Assembly: GCA_934180065.1 (NCBI GenBank)
Contig: CAKPRA010000028.1
Span: forward strand, 1-23,303
Direction: 5' to 3'
Source of the DNA: an uncultured Clostridia bacterium
GTDB lineage: Bacteria; Bacillota; Clostridia; TANB77; CAG-508
DNA length: 23,303 bases
The translations under genes were made by a program, and so were the position numbers. The notes beneath the pieces were generated by a model. The model was given only the letters and a program-made list of their open reading frames with translations, searched no databases and was not told where the DNA came from. Of the stretch, positions 14,859 through 23,299 are shown piece after piece (position 1 is the first letter of the stretch; every line of letters starts with the position of its first letter).

Positions 14859-16253
14859 ATGTATATTTCAAAAGTTTTACTTAAAAATTATAGAATATTT
14901 AAAAGTGACAAGGAATATAAAATAGATGATATAAATATACCGAATATGAAAAATAACGGCTCTGGAATTACTGTTATTGCAGGCGAAAATGGTTGCGGTA
15001 AAACTACAATATTAGATGCAATAGCTTCTTCAATGCTAGAATACAAAGCTGATTTATTTGATATAAAGGATATGAATAATATTAATGAAAATACAGAGAT
15101 AAAAGTATATGCGGATAAACCATTTAAAGTAGCAGGTACATTTCCTAATACTGAATATGAATTTAAGGGAATATCTTTTATAGGAGGAATTAGAGGGAAA
15201 GGAAACAAATCATATTTGCAATCTATGGTAGTACATGATCAAATCTTTTTGAAAGTAAATTTGGAAGATAAGCCCAAAGATGGAAGTCCAGATTTAAGAT
15301 TAAATGTAAATAATCCATTTTCAGGAAAAAGATTTAATGATACAGATGTAGTTTATTTAGATAGAAATAGGATGTTTCAGACAAAATCTGGAACATATAA
15401 TGAAACAAAATTTGATAGATTAATGGAAGATTTCAATTATCAATATAATAAAAAAAGTAATAATATAGAAGATTTAAATGTTTATTTAAGTAAAAATGTA
15501 AAAAAAGGCAAAGTAGAAAATACTTTTTTGGCAGAAGCAATAAAAAAATTTGAAGAAATAAGCGAGTATAAGATACAGTTAGATTTTATAGATAACTACC
15601 AACCATTTAATAATGCTTGTTTTGTTACAAGGAAAGATAATAATCAGCAAATTTTATTATCAAGAATTGGCTCAGGATATGAAATGATATTTTCTCTTCT
15701 ATATTCTTATTACTTGTCAAAGCAAAATGGAAAAAATATGATAACATTAATTGATGAACCTGAATTACATTTACATCCCAAAATACAAGAAAAATTTATT
15801 GAATTTTTGATTGATATATCAAAGGAAACTCAAGTGATAATAACAACACATTCTCCAATTTTAATAAAGCAATTATTAGAAAATAACTATGTAAAAGTTT
15901 TAATATTAAATAAGGACATTACATACTCTAAAATTGGACAAAAGAAATTGTCATATAATTCTGCAAATGAAATAAACTACTTGGCGTTTAATCTAGTTAC
16001 AGAAGAATACCATAACGAGTTATATGAAGAAATAAAAAATAGATATGGAGCTAATTTTGGAATAAAAGATTTTGACAAACAATTTTTTATAAGTAATAAA
16101 GGAGAAAACAAAGCATATCCATGGAAAGGCGCTCCAAATGAAGTAAGCTTACATACATATATTAGAAATCAAATTCACCATCAAGCAGATAATGGAAAAG
16201 TTACATTAAAAGATTTAGAAACATCTATTAATATAATGAGAAATTATTTATAA
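14859..16253 (+). CDS. SMC/OLD-like AAA ATPase with C-terminal RN-x3-H motif
   Basis: A 464-residue ABC-type ATPase of the AAA_21/AAA_15 class. Walker A is GENGCGKTT (42-50), the signature-like RIGSGYE is at about 269-275, Walker B is LIDEPELHLHP (D299, E300) and the H-loop is ITTHSP (H331). No TOPRIM domain follows, so it is not a full OLD nuclease. Instead, residues about 370-464 form a distinct domain opening SANEINYLAFNLVTEEYHNE and containing TYIRNQIHH, in which R436-N437-x3-H441 fits the R-phi-x3-H motif of HEPN ribonucleases. ATPases carrying such ends are frequent in abortive-infection-type loci. The pRiA4b ORF3-like gene follows within 20 bases, so the two probably form an operon. 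ATPase assignment is firm; the ribonuclease idea is inference from one motif. Confidence 0.75.
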   Translation: MYISKVLLKNYRIFKSDKEYKIDDINIPNMKNNGSGITVIAGENGCGKTTILDAIASSMLEYKADLFDIKDMNNINENTEIKVYADKPFKVAGTFPNTEYEFKGISFIGGIRGKGNKSYLQSMVVHDQIFLKVNLEDKPKDGSPDLRLNVNNPFSGKRFNDTDVVYLDRNRMFQTKSGTYNETKFDRLMEDFNYQYNKKSNNIEDLNVYLSKNVKKGKVENTFLAEAIKKFEEISEYKIQLDFIDNYQPFNNACFVTRKDNNQQILLSRIGSGYEMIFSLLYSYYLSKQNGKNMITLIDEPELHLHPKIQEKFIEFLIDISKETQVIITTHSPILIKQLLENNYVKVLILNKDITYSKIGQKKLSYNSANEINYLAFNLVTEEYHNELYEEIKNRYGANFGIKDFDKQFFISNKGENKAYPWKGAPNEVSLHTYIRNQIHHQADNGKVTLKDLETSINIMRNYL

Positions 16254-16272
16254 AATGAGAGGAGAAAGCATT

Positions 16273-16827
16273 ATGAATAAATATTATGAAATAAAAGTTA
16301 CAATAAGAGAATCACATCCACCAACATGGAGAAGATTACGAATACCTGCAAATATTACGTTTAATGAATTAGCAGCAATTATCGAAATTTCATTTGAATG
16401 GTGTGGTTACCACTTGTATGAATTCGAGGTAGGTGCAACTCTACACGAAATGGGACAATTTATAGCAGTACCAGCAGAAGATGAATATGGAATAGAAGAA
16501 ATAAGAGGAAAGACATTAGACTCTGGAAAAGAGAAAATAGATAAATATTTCAAAAAATATAAAAGAATGAAATTTATATATGATTTTGGAGATAACTGGG
16601 TACATGATATTATAATAGAAAAAGAAATAAATGAGAAAATAGAATATCCTTTGTGCGTAAAGGCAAAATCAGGAGCATATCCAGAAGATTGTGGAGGAAC
16701 ATATGGATATGAAAAATATTATTCAAATGATGAAGGAAGAGAAGAATTAAACTTGGATTTTATTAATGATGAACTAAAAGAATATAAAGATTTTGCAAAA
16801 CAACTATATGAAAGAGATATGTTCTAA
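16273..16827 (+). CDS. Plasmid pRiA4b ORF-3-like protein
   Basis: A 184-residue protein of the pRiA4b ORF-3-like family. Features seen are the opening YYEIKVTIRESHPPTWRRL followed by RIP, the FNELAAIIEISFEW segment, GYHLYEFEV, and YDFGDNWVHDIIIEK followed by the cysteine-containing GAYPEDCGGTYGYEK. These phrases (I-P-x-W-R-R, GDnWxH, P-x-D-x-GG-x-x-GY) define the family, whose function is unknown; it occurs on plasmids, in Actinobacteria and Firmicutes and in defence regions. I choose ATG 16273, eight bases after AGAGGAG, over ATG 16255, which has no ribosome binding site. It sits right after the AAA ATPase and probably shares its transcript, making it a candidate partner. A weak AAGATTTA/TAAATCTT hairpin follows at 16834-16853. 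Confidence 0.85.
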   Translation: MNKYYEIKVTIRESHPPTWRRLRIPANITFNELAAIIEISFEWCGYHLYEFEVGATLHEMGQFIAVPAEDEYGIEEIRGKTLDSGKEKIDKYFKKYKRMKFIYDFGDNWVHDIIIEKEINEKIEYPLCVKAKSGAYPEDCGGTYGYEKYYSNDEGREELNLDFINDELKEYKDFAKQLYERDMF

Positions 16828-16910
16828 ACAAAAAAGATTTAACGATAAATCTTCTTGAACAACTATTTTACCAATATGAGAATAATTCTTCAAAATTTAT
16901 AAAAATATCG

Positions 16911-16916
16911 TATAAT
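16911..16916 (+). promoter_or_regulatory. -10 box of the ASCH gene
   Basis: A perfect TATAAT lies 55 bases before the ASCH start codon. The best -35 at 17-18 bases upstream is poor (CTTCAA/TCTTCA), so this promoter is weak or activator-dependent. Confidence 0.4.
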
Positions 16917-16970
16917 AACGTGAGAACAATATCAATATAGTGAGAAAATGAAAAATAAAGGAAAAATAAG

Positions 16971-17366
16971 ATGAAAGTTTTAACTATAAAGCAACCATGG
17001 GCAACTTTAATTATGCAAGAAAATAAGCGATTTGAATTTAGAAGTTGGCAGACAAAATACAGGGGAGAGTTGCTTATACATGCTGGTAAAGGAATTGATA
17101 AAGAAGCGGTAAAAAGATTAGCAAATTATTTGCCAAAAGAATTGCCACAAGGCAAAATACTGGGAAAAGTAACATTAGTTGATTGTATAAAAATTACACC
17201 TGAATTTAAAGAAGAACTTCTAAAAGAGAATAGTGATATTTATACAAAAAGTTCTTTTCAGGAAAATTATGGGTGGCAATTAGAAGATGTGCATGTCTTT
17301 GATGAGCCAATAGATGCAAAAGGTAATTTGAGCTTATGGGAGTACGACCTTGAAAACGAAAAATAA
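16971..17366 (+). CDS. ASCH domain protein (TRIP4-like subtype)
   Basis: A 131-residue ASCH protein of the subtype found fused to TRIP4/ASC-1. It opens MKVLTIKQPWATLIMQ, continues FEFRSWQTKYRGELLIHAGK, has GKILGKVTLVDCI in the middle and ends NYGWQLEDV and KGNLSLWEYD. The WxTKYRGELLIHA segment is the beta-barrel core thought to bind nucleic acid or a modified base. This subtype differs from the ASCH protein at 714-1049. GGAAAAATAAG precedes ATG 16971. The sirtuin gene follows 72 bases later on the same strand; the two may be cotranscribed. A role in defence or RNA modification has been proposed for ASCH proteins, but nothing here fixes it. Confidence 0.85.
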   Translation: MKVLTIKQPWATLIMQENKRFEFRSWQTKYRGELLIHAGKGIDKEAVKRLANYLPKELPQGKILGKVTLVDCIKITPEFKEELLKENSDIYTKSSFQENYGWQLEDVHVFDEPIDAKGNLSLWEYDLENEK

Positions 17367-17438
17367 TTCCTAGAGCACAAAGAAGGTTTTAAATCGAGCA
17401 GTTTCAAACATTTGTAAAAAAGAAAAGGAGCATAAATC

Positions 17439-18155
17439 ATGTACAACAAAATACAGCAATTTAAACAATTAGTAAACAAATGTGATAATATTGTGTTCTT
17501 TGGTGGTGCAGGTGTGTCAACTGAAAGTGGAATTCCTGATTTTAGGAGTAAGGACGGTTTGTATAATCAGCAATATAAATATCCACCAGAGACAATACTA
17601 AGTCATACTTTTTTTATGAACAAAACGGAAGAATTTTTTAAGTTTTATAAATCAAAGATGAACTCGTTAAAATATCAACCTAATATTACTCATACAAAAC
17701 TTGCAGAACTTGAAGCTAAAGGAAAGTTAAAGGCGGTAATAACGCAAAATATAGATGGTTTACACCAAAAAGCTGGATCTAAAGTGGTGTATGAATTACA
17801 TGGTAGCGTGTTAAGAAATTATTGTATGAATTGCCACAAATTTTATGATGCTGAATATGTGTTTAACAGCAACGACATTCCAAGATGTAGCTGTGGAGGA
17901 ATAATAAAGCCAGATGTAGTTTTGTATGAAGAGGGATTGGACGAGGAAACAATCGAAAATTCGATATATGCTATTCAAAAAGCTGATTTATTGATTGTTG
18001 CTGGCACATCACTTACTGTTCAACCAGCAAGTGGATTGATAAATTATTTTAGAGGAAAAAATCTTGTACTGATAAATAGGGATTCAACTCTTTATGACAA
18101 TAAGGCAAATCTTGTTATAAATGATAGTTTGGGCAAAGTTTTCTCAAAATTATAA
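17439..18155 (+). CDS. SIR2 family NAD-dependent protein deacylase (sirtuin)
   Basis: A 238-residue stand-alone sirtuin that removes acyl groups from lysines using NAD+ and releases nicotinamide. The NAD-binding phrases GGAGVSTESGIPDFRS (22-37) and TQNIDGLH (N104, D106) are intact, the catalytic base is H121 in ELHGS, and the zinc ribbon is C129-x2-C132 and C150-x-C152. KPDVVLYEE and VAGTSLTVQPAS complete the fold. Length matches bacterial CobB-type enzymes without any fused effector, so it is probably a housekeeping deacylase rather than a defence Thoeris/Sir2-TIR type NADase. AAAGGAG precedes ATG 17439. It sits between the ASCH and HAD genes on one strand. Acyl preference cannot be read from sequence. 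Confidence 0.93.
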   Translation: MYNKIQQFKQLVNKCDNIVFFGGAGVSTESGIPDFRSKDGLYNQQYKYPPETILSHTFFMNKTEEFFKFYKSKMNSLKYQPNITHTKLAELEAKGKLKAVITQNIDGLHQKAGSKVVYELHGSVLRNYCMNCHKFYDAEYVFNSNDIPRCSCGGIIKPDVVLYEEGLDEETIENSIYAIQKADLLIVAGTSLTVQPASGLINYFRGKNLVLINRDSTLYDNKANLVINDSLGKVFSKL

Positions 18156-18239
18156 AGAGTAAATTAGTAAGAAACATAAGATGAATCATTTTAGAGGGGA
18201 TAAAAATAGAATAATATATGGCTGAATTAAGGAGCAATT

Positions 18240-18737
18240 ATGAAGACTTTAGAAGATTTGGTGGCAGAAAAATTATGTGATTTAGTGCACTATGCACTAT
18301 CAAAAATCATAAAGCCTGATATGACTTTAAACAAAGTAAATGAATTAGACATACAAGTAATCGAAAAAATGAAACAGCAATATGGAATTGAAGCCATAAT
18401 TTTAGATGTAGATGACACATTGCGTAAGGAAATGAAAGATATTCCAAAATGTAATAAGGAATGGATTGAAGGTTTAAAAGGCAAGATAAAAATTATGATT
18501 GTAAGCAATGGAGTAGACAAAGATATAGAAAAATATTTTAAAGAAAATGGAATAGATTACATAGGTTTTGCCTGCAAACCATTAAAGAAAAATTTTTTGA
18601 AAGCCTGTGAAAAAATGAATGTGAAGCCGGAGAATGTATTAGCAATCGGCAATAGTTTGTTTGATGATATATATGGTGGAAAAAGAAATAATATGAAAAC
18701 AGCACTTGTAAAAGAAGTAGAAGATAATGAGAGATAA
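18240..18737 (+). CDS. YqeG-like HAD superfamily phosphatase
   Basis: A 165-residue single-domain HAD-IIIA phosphatase. Motif I is LDVDDT with D56, D58 and T60, motif II is IVSNG, motif III is the lysine in FACKPLKKNF, and motif IV is IGNSLFDDIYGGKRNNM. This order and the short cap are those of the YqeG family, related to phosphatidylglycerophosphatase of mitochondria (GEP4). The 55-residue N-terminal extension before motif I contains AEKLCDLVHYALSKIIKPD, typical of the family. AAGGAG lies upstream of ATG 18240. It is a chromosomal-type gene that closes the run ahead of the CRISPR-Cas cluster; a hairpin lies 27 bases after its stop. Substrate in this organism is unknown. Confidence 0.85.
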   Translation: MKTLEDLVAEKLCDLVHYALSKIIKPDMTLNKVNELDIQVIEKMKQQYGIEAIILDVDDTLRKEMKDIPKCNKEWIEGLKGKIKIMIVSNGVDKDIEKYFKENGIDYIGFACKPLKKNFLKACEKMNVKPENVLAIGNSLFDDIYGGKRNNMKTALVKEVEDNER

Positions 18738-18764
18738 TTTAATAAAAAGTAAATAAAATTCTGC

Positions 18765-18804
18765 TTTTGCGGGAATCTCTTGATTTTAAGGGATTTCCGC
18801 AAAA
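18765..18804. repeat. 16-bp inverted repeat forming a stable hairpin between the HAD gene and cas12a
   Basis: TTTTGCGGGAATCTCT (18765-18780) pairs with AGGGATTTCCGCAAAA (18789-18804): 16 pairs, two of them G-U, around an eight-base loop. It begins with T4 and ends with A4 on both strands, so it lacks the trailing T tract of an intrinsic terminator. It may still be a processed or inefficient terminator, or a small mobile palindrome. Confidence 0.65.
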
Positions 18805-18916
18805 ACGCTATAATCATGAAATTAGAAGTGCCCAGCATTTTGAGAACAAAACAATTTAAAGATATATGAATGAATGCAAAAAAGAATACAAAAAAGTTTA
18901 CAAAAAATTATTCTAT

Positions 18917-18960
18917 CCGACAAACTTCGACAACATATGACAATGCAATAGTGATATACT
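18917..18960 (+). promoter_or_regulatory. Tandem Spo0A-box-like element and promoter of cas12a
   Basis: CCGACAAACTTCGACAAC (18917-18934) carries two boxes in the opposite orientation, TTGTCGAAG (exact TGTCGAA core) and GTTTGTCGG, nine bases apart. TATACT at 18955-18960 is a good -10, 22 bases after TCGACA. The long spacer plus overlapping box resembles Spo0A-activated sigma-A promoters. The flanking GCAATA and GTGATAT strings also occur at the YHYH-Ig promoter. Confidence 0.5.
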
Positions 18961-19052
18961 TTGAATGAAAAATTGAGAATTTATATTTGAAAACATGTTA
19001 GCATGACTTCAATAATTAATATAAAGAATTAAAAAATAAAAAGGAGGTTTAT

Positions 19053-22000
19053 ATGTCAAATTTATATGGCAATTTACACAATCTTTATCCGGTTCAAAAA
19101 ACATTGAGGTTTGAACTAAAACCGCAAGGCAAAACAAAAGAAAATATGGAGAAAACAGGAATTTTAAAAGCTGACGAACATAGAGCAGAAGTCTATGGCA
19201 AAGTAAAAAAATATTGTGATGAATATCATAAGACATTTATTGATAGATGTTTAAGCAATATTGAACTAAATGAAATTGATAAGTATTATGAATTATATTC
19301 CATAAACAACAGAGATGACGAACAAAAAGAAGAGCTTGACCAACTTGAAGCAAGTTTGAGAAAGCAAATTTCAGATGCATTTAAGAAAAGTGCAGAATAT
19401 AAAGGCCTTTTTCAAAAAGACATGATTACATCATATTTGGTAACAATGTACAAAGAAAATCAAGAAAAGATGCAGAATATTGGAGAATTTAACCGATTCA
19501 CAACATATTTTACTGGATATAATAAGAATAGAGAAAATATGTATTCAGAGGAGGATAAGTCAACTGCGATTTCATATAGACTTATAAATGAGAATCTTCC
19601 AACATTTATAGATAATATAAAAATTTACAAGAAGATTGTTAGTCTTATGCCAGAGAACATAGAAAAAATATATAAAGATTTAGAAGAATATATTCAAGTT
19701 AATAGTGTTGATGAAATTTTTAATATTAGCTATTACAATGATGTTTTAACTCAAAGAGGAATAGAGTGTTATAACATTTTAATATCGGGAAGAACTAAAA
19801 ATGATGGAGATAAAATAAAAGGACTAAATGAATATATAAACGAATTTAATCAAACGCATAATGAGAAAATTCCTAAATTGCAAGAATTATATAAACAAAT
19901 ATTAAGCGATGCGGAGTCTGCATCATTCAAAATTGATGTTATTAAAAATGACAAAGAATTGATGAATTTAATAGAAGTATATTATGCAAACATTTTGCCA
20001 ATTTTAAATAAGATTGAGGATTTATTTACAAAAATTTCAAATTATAATCTTGAACTTATTTTAGTGAATAATGATGGTACATTAAGTACTCTTTCTAATA
20101 TGGTTTTTAATGAATGGAGTTATATTAAAGGAGCAATATCTGAAAAATACGATGCAGAATATTCTGGTAAAGAAAAATACGGAACAGAGAAATATGCCCA
20201 GAAAAAACAGGAATATTTAAAAAAGCAGAAAATTTATTCTTTGAAGTTTTTAAACGATTGTATTGAAAATAATGCGATTTGTGAATATTTAAAAAATTAC
20301 ATAATTCAAAACAAGAATATTGAAACAATAAAAGAAGACTATAATTCAGTTCAAAATATAAAGGTGGAAGATGGTACAAAAGAGCTAATAAAAGATGAAA
20401 AATCAATTGAAAAAATAAAAAAATTCCTTGATGATGTTAAGTCTTTGCAAGAATTTGTGAAATTGGTTATTCCTAAAGATAGAACTGTAGAAAAAGAAGC
20501 TAAGTTTTATTCTGAATTAACACCATATTATGACAAGATTAAAGAGATTATACCATTATACAATAAAGTAAGAAATTATGTTACACAAAAGCCATATTCA
20601 ACAGAAAAAATAAAATTAAACTTTGAATGTCCTACAGTATTGAATGGATGGGATGCCAATAAAGAAGAGGCTAACTTAGGTGTTATTTTACTGAAAGAAG
20701 GAAAATACTATTTAGGAATAATGAATCCTTATTGTAAAAAAATATTTGAGGTTGATGAAAAGGATTCGAATGAGCAAAACAATTATAAAAAGATGGAGTA
20801 TAAGTTGTTACCTGGGCCAAATAAGATGTTACCAAAAGTGTTTTTCTCAAATTCAAGAATTGAAGAATTTAATCCATCAAAAGAATTACAAGAAAAATAT
20901 AATAAGGGATACCACAAAAAGGGAAAAGATTTCGACATTAATTTTTGTCATGAATTAATCGACTTTTATAAGATGTCGTTAAACAAACATGAAGATTGGA
21001 AAAAATTTAATTTTAAATTTAGGGACACATCTGAATATAATGATATTAGCGAGTTTTATAGAGAAGTAGAAGAGCAAGGATATAAAATTGAATACACAGA
21101 ATATTCAGAAAAATACATAAATGAGTTAGTAGATAGAGGAGAATTGTATCTATTCCAAATCTATAATAAAGATTTTTCGGAATATTCAAAAGGCAAGGAA
21201 AATTTGCATACACTATATTGGAAAGCTGTTTTTGATCCAGATAACATAATGAATCCAATATATAAACTTAATGGAAATGCAGAAGTTTTTTACAGAAAAA
21301 AGAGTTTAGAAATGAAGGTAACACACCCTGCAAACCAACCAATAGCCAATAAAAATATAAGTACAATAGAAGCGGGAAGATCAACTAGCACTTTTAAATA
21401 CGATTTAATAAAAGATAAGAGATACACCATGGATAAATTTCAATTTCATGTACCAATTACAATGAATTTTAAAAGTGAAAGGCTACTTAATATAAATCAA
21501 ATTGTAAATAAATATTTAAAATATAATGATGATATACATGTAATAGGAATAGATAGAGGTGAAAGAAATCTTCTTTATGTATGTGTAATCGATAAAGATG
21601 AAAAAATTGTTTACCAAAAATCATTAAATGAAATTGTAAGTGAGTATAATAATAACAGATACACAACGGATTATCATGGACTTTTAGATAGAAAAGAGAA
21701 AGAAAGAGAAATTGCTAGAGAAGATTGGAAAAACATAGAAAATATAAAAGAATTAAAAGAAGGCTACATGAGCCAGGTAATTCATATATTGGTTGAATTG
21801 ATGAAAAAATACAATGCAATTATTGTTATAGAAGATTTAAATAAAGGATTTAAAAATTCCAGAATAAAAGTAGAAAAGCAAGTTTACCAAAAATTTGAAA
21901 AAATGTTTATTGATAAGCTAAATTATCTTGTGTTTAAAGACGAAGATAAAATGGCTAAAGGCGGAGTTTTAAATGCATACCAACTAACTAATAAATTTGA

Positions 22001-22739
22001 ATCTTTTACGAAACTAGGAAAACAAAGTGGAATTTTATATTATATTCCAGCGTGGTGTACAAGTAAAATAGATCCAACAACAGGCTTTATAAATAGGTTT
22101 TATTTAAAATATGAAAACTTTGATAAATCAAAGGAATTTGTAAACAGAATTGATGACATTAGATATAATGAAAAAGAAAATTTATTTGAATTTGATATTG
22201 ACTATAGCAAATTTACAGACAGATTAAATGATACAAAAAATAAGTGGACTTTATGTAGCTATGGAGAGAGAATACTTACACAAAAGAATGCTAATGGTGA
22301 GTGGTTCGATAGAAGAATTCAATTATCTATTGAATTCAAAAACTTATTTGAAAAGTATGGTATCAATCTAAACAATATAAAAGATAGTATTTTGAAATTA
22401 GATAAAGACAACATAGAATTTTACAAAGGTAATGGAGAAAATCTAGGATTTATACAATTGTTTAAATTGATGGTTCAAATGAGAAATAGTCTAACAGGAA
22501 AAGAGGAGGATAATCTAATTTCACCTGTAAAAAATCAACATGGCAAATTCTTTAACACTAGTGAAAGGGTTGAAGGACTTCCTATAGATGCAGATGCTAA
22601 TGGTGCATATAACATTGCTAGAAAAGGACTTATGCTTATTGAACAGATGAAAAATGTAGAAGATGAAAAGTTAAATAAGATAAAATATAACATTACTGAA
22701 AAAGAATGGTTGAATTATATACAAAATAGAGGTATGTGA
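19053..22739 (+). CDS. cas12a: Type V-A CRISPR-associated nuclease Cas12a (Cpf1)
   Basis: A complete 1228-residue Cas12a, the single effector that processes its own crRNA and cuts target DNA beside a T-rich PAM. The N-terminus LYPVQKTLRFELKPQGKT is the family start. LLPGPNKMLPKVFFS lies in the PAM-interacting/WED part. The crRNA-processing residues H758 and K767 (THPANQPIANKN) and K787 (YDLIKDKR) are present. The RuvC site is intact: D834 in IGIDRGERN, E927 in VIEDLNKGF, and D1179/D1181 in IDADANGAYN; the Nuc-domain arginine is R1144 in QMRNS. The bridge-helix region KVEKQVYQKFEKMFIDKLNY is typical. Sequence phrases are closer to Francisella Cas12a than to the Acidaminococcus one, by recall. 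AAAGGAGG lies before ATG 19053, and the stop overlaps the cas4 start. A TTTV/TTV-type PAM is expected but not shown. Confidence 0.97.
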   Translation: MSNLYGNLHNLYPVQKTLRFELKPQGKTKENMEKTGILKADEHRAEVYGKVKKYCDEYHKTFIDRCLSNIELNEIDKYYELYSINNRDDEQKEELDQLEASLRKQISDAFKKSAEYKGLFQKDMITSYLVTMYKENQEKMQNIGEFNRFTTYFTGYNKNRENMYSEEDKSTAISYRLINENLPTFIDNIKIYKKIVSLMPENIEKIYKDLEEYIQVNSVDEIFNISYYNDVLTQRGIECYNILISGRTKNDGDKIKGLNEYINEFNQTHNEKIPKLQELYKQILSDAESASFKIDVIKNDKELMNLIEVYYANILPILNKIEDLFTKISNYNLELILVNNDGTLSTLSNMVFNEWSYIKGAISEKYDAEYSGKEKYGTEKYAQKKQEYLKKQKIYSLKFLNDCIENNAICEYLKNYIIQNKNIETIKEDYNSVQNIKVEDGTKELIKDEKSIEKIKKFLDDVKSLQEFVKLVIPKDRTVEKEAKFYSELTPYYDKIKEIIPLYNKVRNYVTQKPYSTEKIKLNFECPTVLNGWDANKEEANLGVILLKEGKYYLGIMNPYCKKIFEVDEKDSNEQNNYKKMEYKLLPGPNKMLPKVFFSNSRIEEFNPSKELQEKYNKGYHKKGKDFDINFCHELIDFYKMSLNKHEDWKKFNFKFRDTSEYNDISEFYREVEEQGYKIEYTEYSEKYINELVDRGELYLFQIYNKDFSEYSKGKENLHTLYWKAVFDPDNIMNPIYKLNGNAEVFYRKKSLEMKVTHPANQPIANKNISTIEAGRSTSTFKYDLIKDKRYTMDKFQFHVPITMNFKSERLLNINQIVNKYLKYNDDIHVIGIDRGERNLLYVCVIDKDEKIVYQKSLNEIVSEYNNNRYTTDYHGLLDRKEKEREIAREDWKNIENIKELKEGYMSQVIHILVELMKKYNAIIVIEDLNKGFKNSRIKVEKQVYQKFEKMFIDKLNYLVFKDEDKMAKGGVLNAYQLTNKFESFTKLGKQSGILYYIPAWCTSKIDPTTGFINRFYLKYENFDKSKEFVNRIDDIRYNEKENLFEFDIDYSKFTDRLNDTKNKWTLCSYGERILTQKNANGEWFDRRIQLSIEFKNLFEKYGINLNNIKDSILKLDKDNIEFYKGNGENLGFIQLFKLMVQMRNSLTGKEEDNLISPVKNQHGKFFNTSERVEGLPIDADANGAYNIARKGLMLIEQMKNVEDEKLNKIKYNITEKEWLNYIQNRGM

Positions 22740-23299
22740 TGGAAGAAACAATACATATATCATATTTAAATGATTTTATATTTTGCCCTGTCTCAATATA
22801 TTTTCACAAATTGTATGGAAAACTTGATAAAAAATTATATCAGTCAGAATATCAAATTAATGGAACAAATGCTCACAAGGCAATAGATAATAAAAAGTAC
22901 TCCTCTAGAAAAAATATTCTACAGGGAATAGATATATACTCTTCAAAATATGGAATAGAAGGGAAAATCGACATATTCGATATTGCAAAAAAAGAACTTG
23001 TTGAAAGAAAAAATAAAATATTGCAAATTTATGATGGATATATTTTTCAAGTATATGCTCAATATTATGGATTAATTGAAATGGGATATAAGGTTGAGAA
23101 AATAAGTTTATACAGTCTGAGTGATAATAAAAAATATAATGTAAAATTACCAGCAGATGATAATGATATGAATACAAAATTTGAAGACTTAATAAAAGAA
23201 ATTCATGAATTTGATATAGAAAATTTTAAACAAACAAATAAGGAAAAATGCAAGAAATGTATATATGAACCAGCTTGTGATAGGAGTTTGATATGCTAA
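22739..23299 (+). CDS. cas4: CRISPR-associated Cas4 nuclease (type V-A adaptation)
   Basis: A 186-residue Cas4 that trims prespacers and checks the PAM during spacer acquisition with Cas1-Cas2. The iron-sulphur cysteines are C16 (FIFCPVSIY) and C171, C174 and C180 (CKKCIYEPAC). RecB-type catalytic residues are H46 (GTNAHKA), D78 (GKIDIFD) and E89/K91 (VERKN), followed by the QVYAQYYGL helix. The ATG at 22739 shares its A with the cas12a TGA (TGATG), so translation is coupled; a GTG at 22736 is an alternative start. The cysteine cluster and nuclease triad are complete, so it should be active. The window ends four bases after its stop; cas1 and cas2 are the expected next genes, followed by the array. 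Confidence 0.93.
   Translation: MEETIHISYLNDFIFCPVSIYFHKLYGKLDKKLYQSEYQINGTNAHKAIDNKKYSSRKNILQGIDIYSSKYGIEGKIDIFDIAKKELVERKNKILQIYDGYIFQVYAQYYGLIEMGYKVEKISLYSLSDNKKYNVKLPADDNDMNTKFEDLIKEIHEFDIENFKQTNKEKCKKCIYEPACDRSLIC

Larger units (their letters stand above)
18738..19052. other. 315-bp intergenic region before cas12a
   Basis: It holds a long inverted repeat (18765-18804) and the putative cas12a promoter (18917-18960), and ends in the cas12a ribosome binding site AAAGGAGG. I see no reading frame and no CRISPR-type direct repeat. The predicted cas12a leader is about 85 bases. Confidence 0.6.

Noticed and set aside
14888..15208. Minus-strand open frame of 106 codons inside the ATPase gene
   Set aside because: It is antisense to a well-conserved gene with Walker motifs, has no ribosome binding site and a Phe/Ser/Ile-rich composition typical of shadow frames.
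11033..16253. Gabija-like pair (UvrD helicase plus ATPase)
   Set aside because: GajA is an OLD protein with a TOPRIM nuclease; the ATPase here lacks TOPRIM, is separated by another gene and has its own promoter, and the helicase is longer with an inserted nuclease.
16834..16853. AAGATTTA/TAAATCTT hairpin after the pRiA4b ORF3-like gene as a terminator
   Set aside because: Only eight mostly A-T pairs and no T tract follow, so I mention it in the gene entry but do not call a terminator.
17439..18155. Defence-type SIR2 NADase
   Set aside because: The protein is a 238-residue single-domain sirtuin with an intact catalytic histidine and zinc ribbon, and no fused or adjacent Thoeris, DSR or Argonaute partner.
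20932..20938. TTCGACA inside cas12a, matching the Spo0A-box core
   Set aside because: It lies in coding sequence (codons for Asp-Phe-Asp-Ile), has no second box and no promoter context, so it is a chance match.
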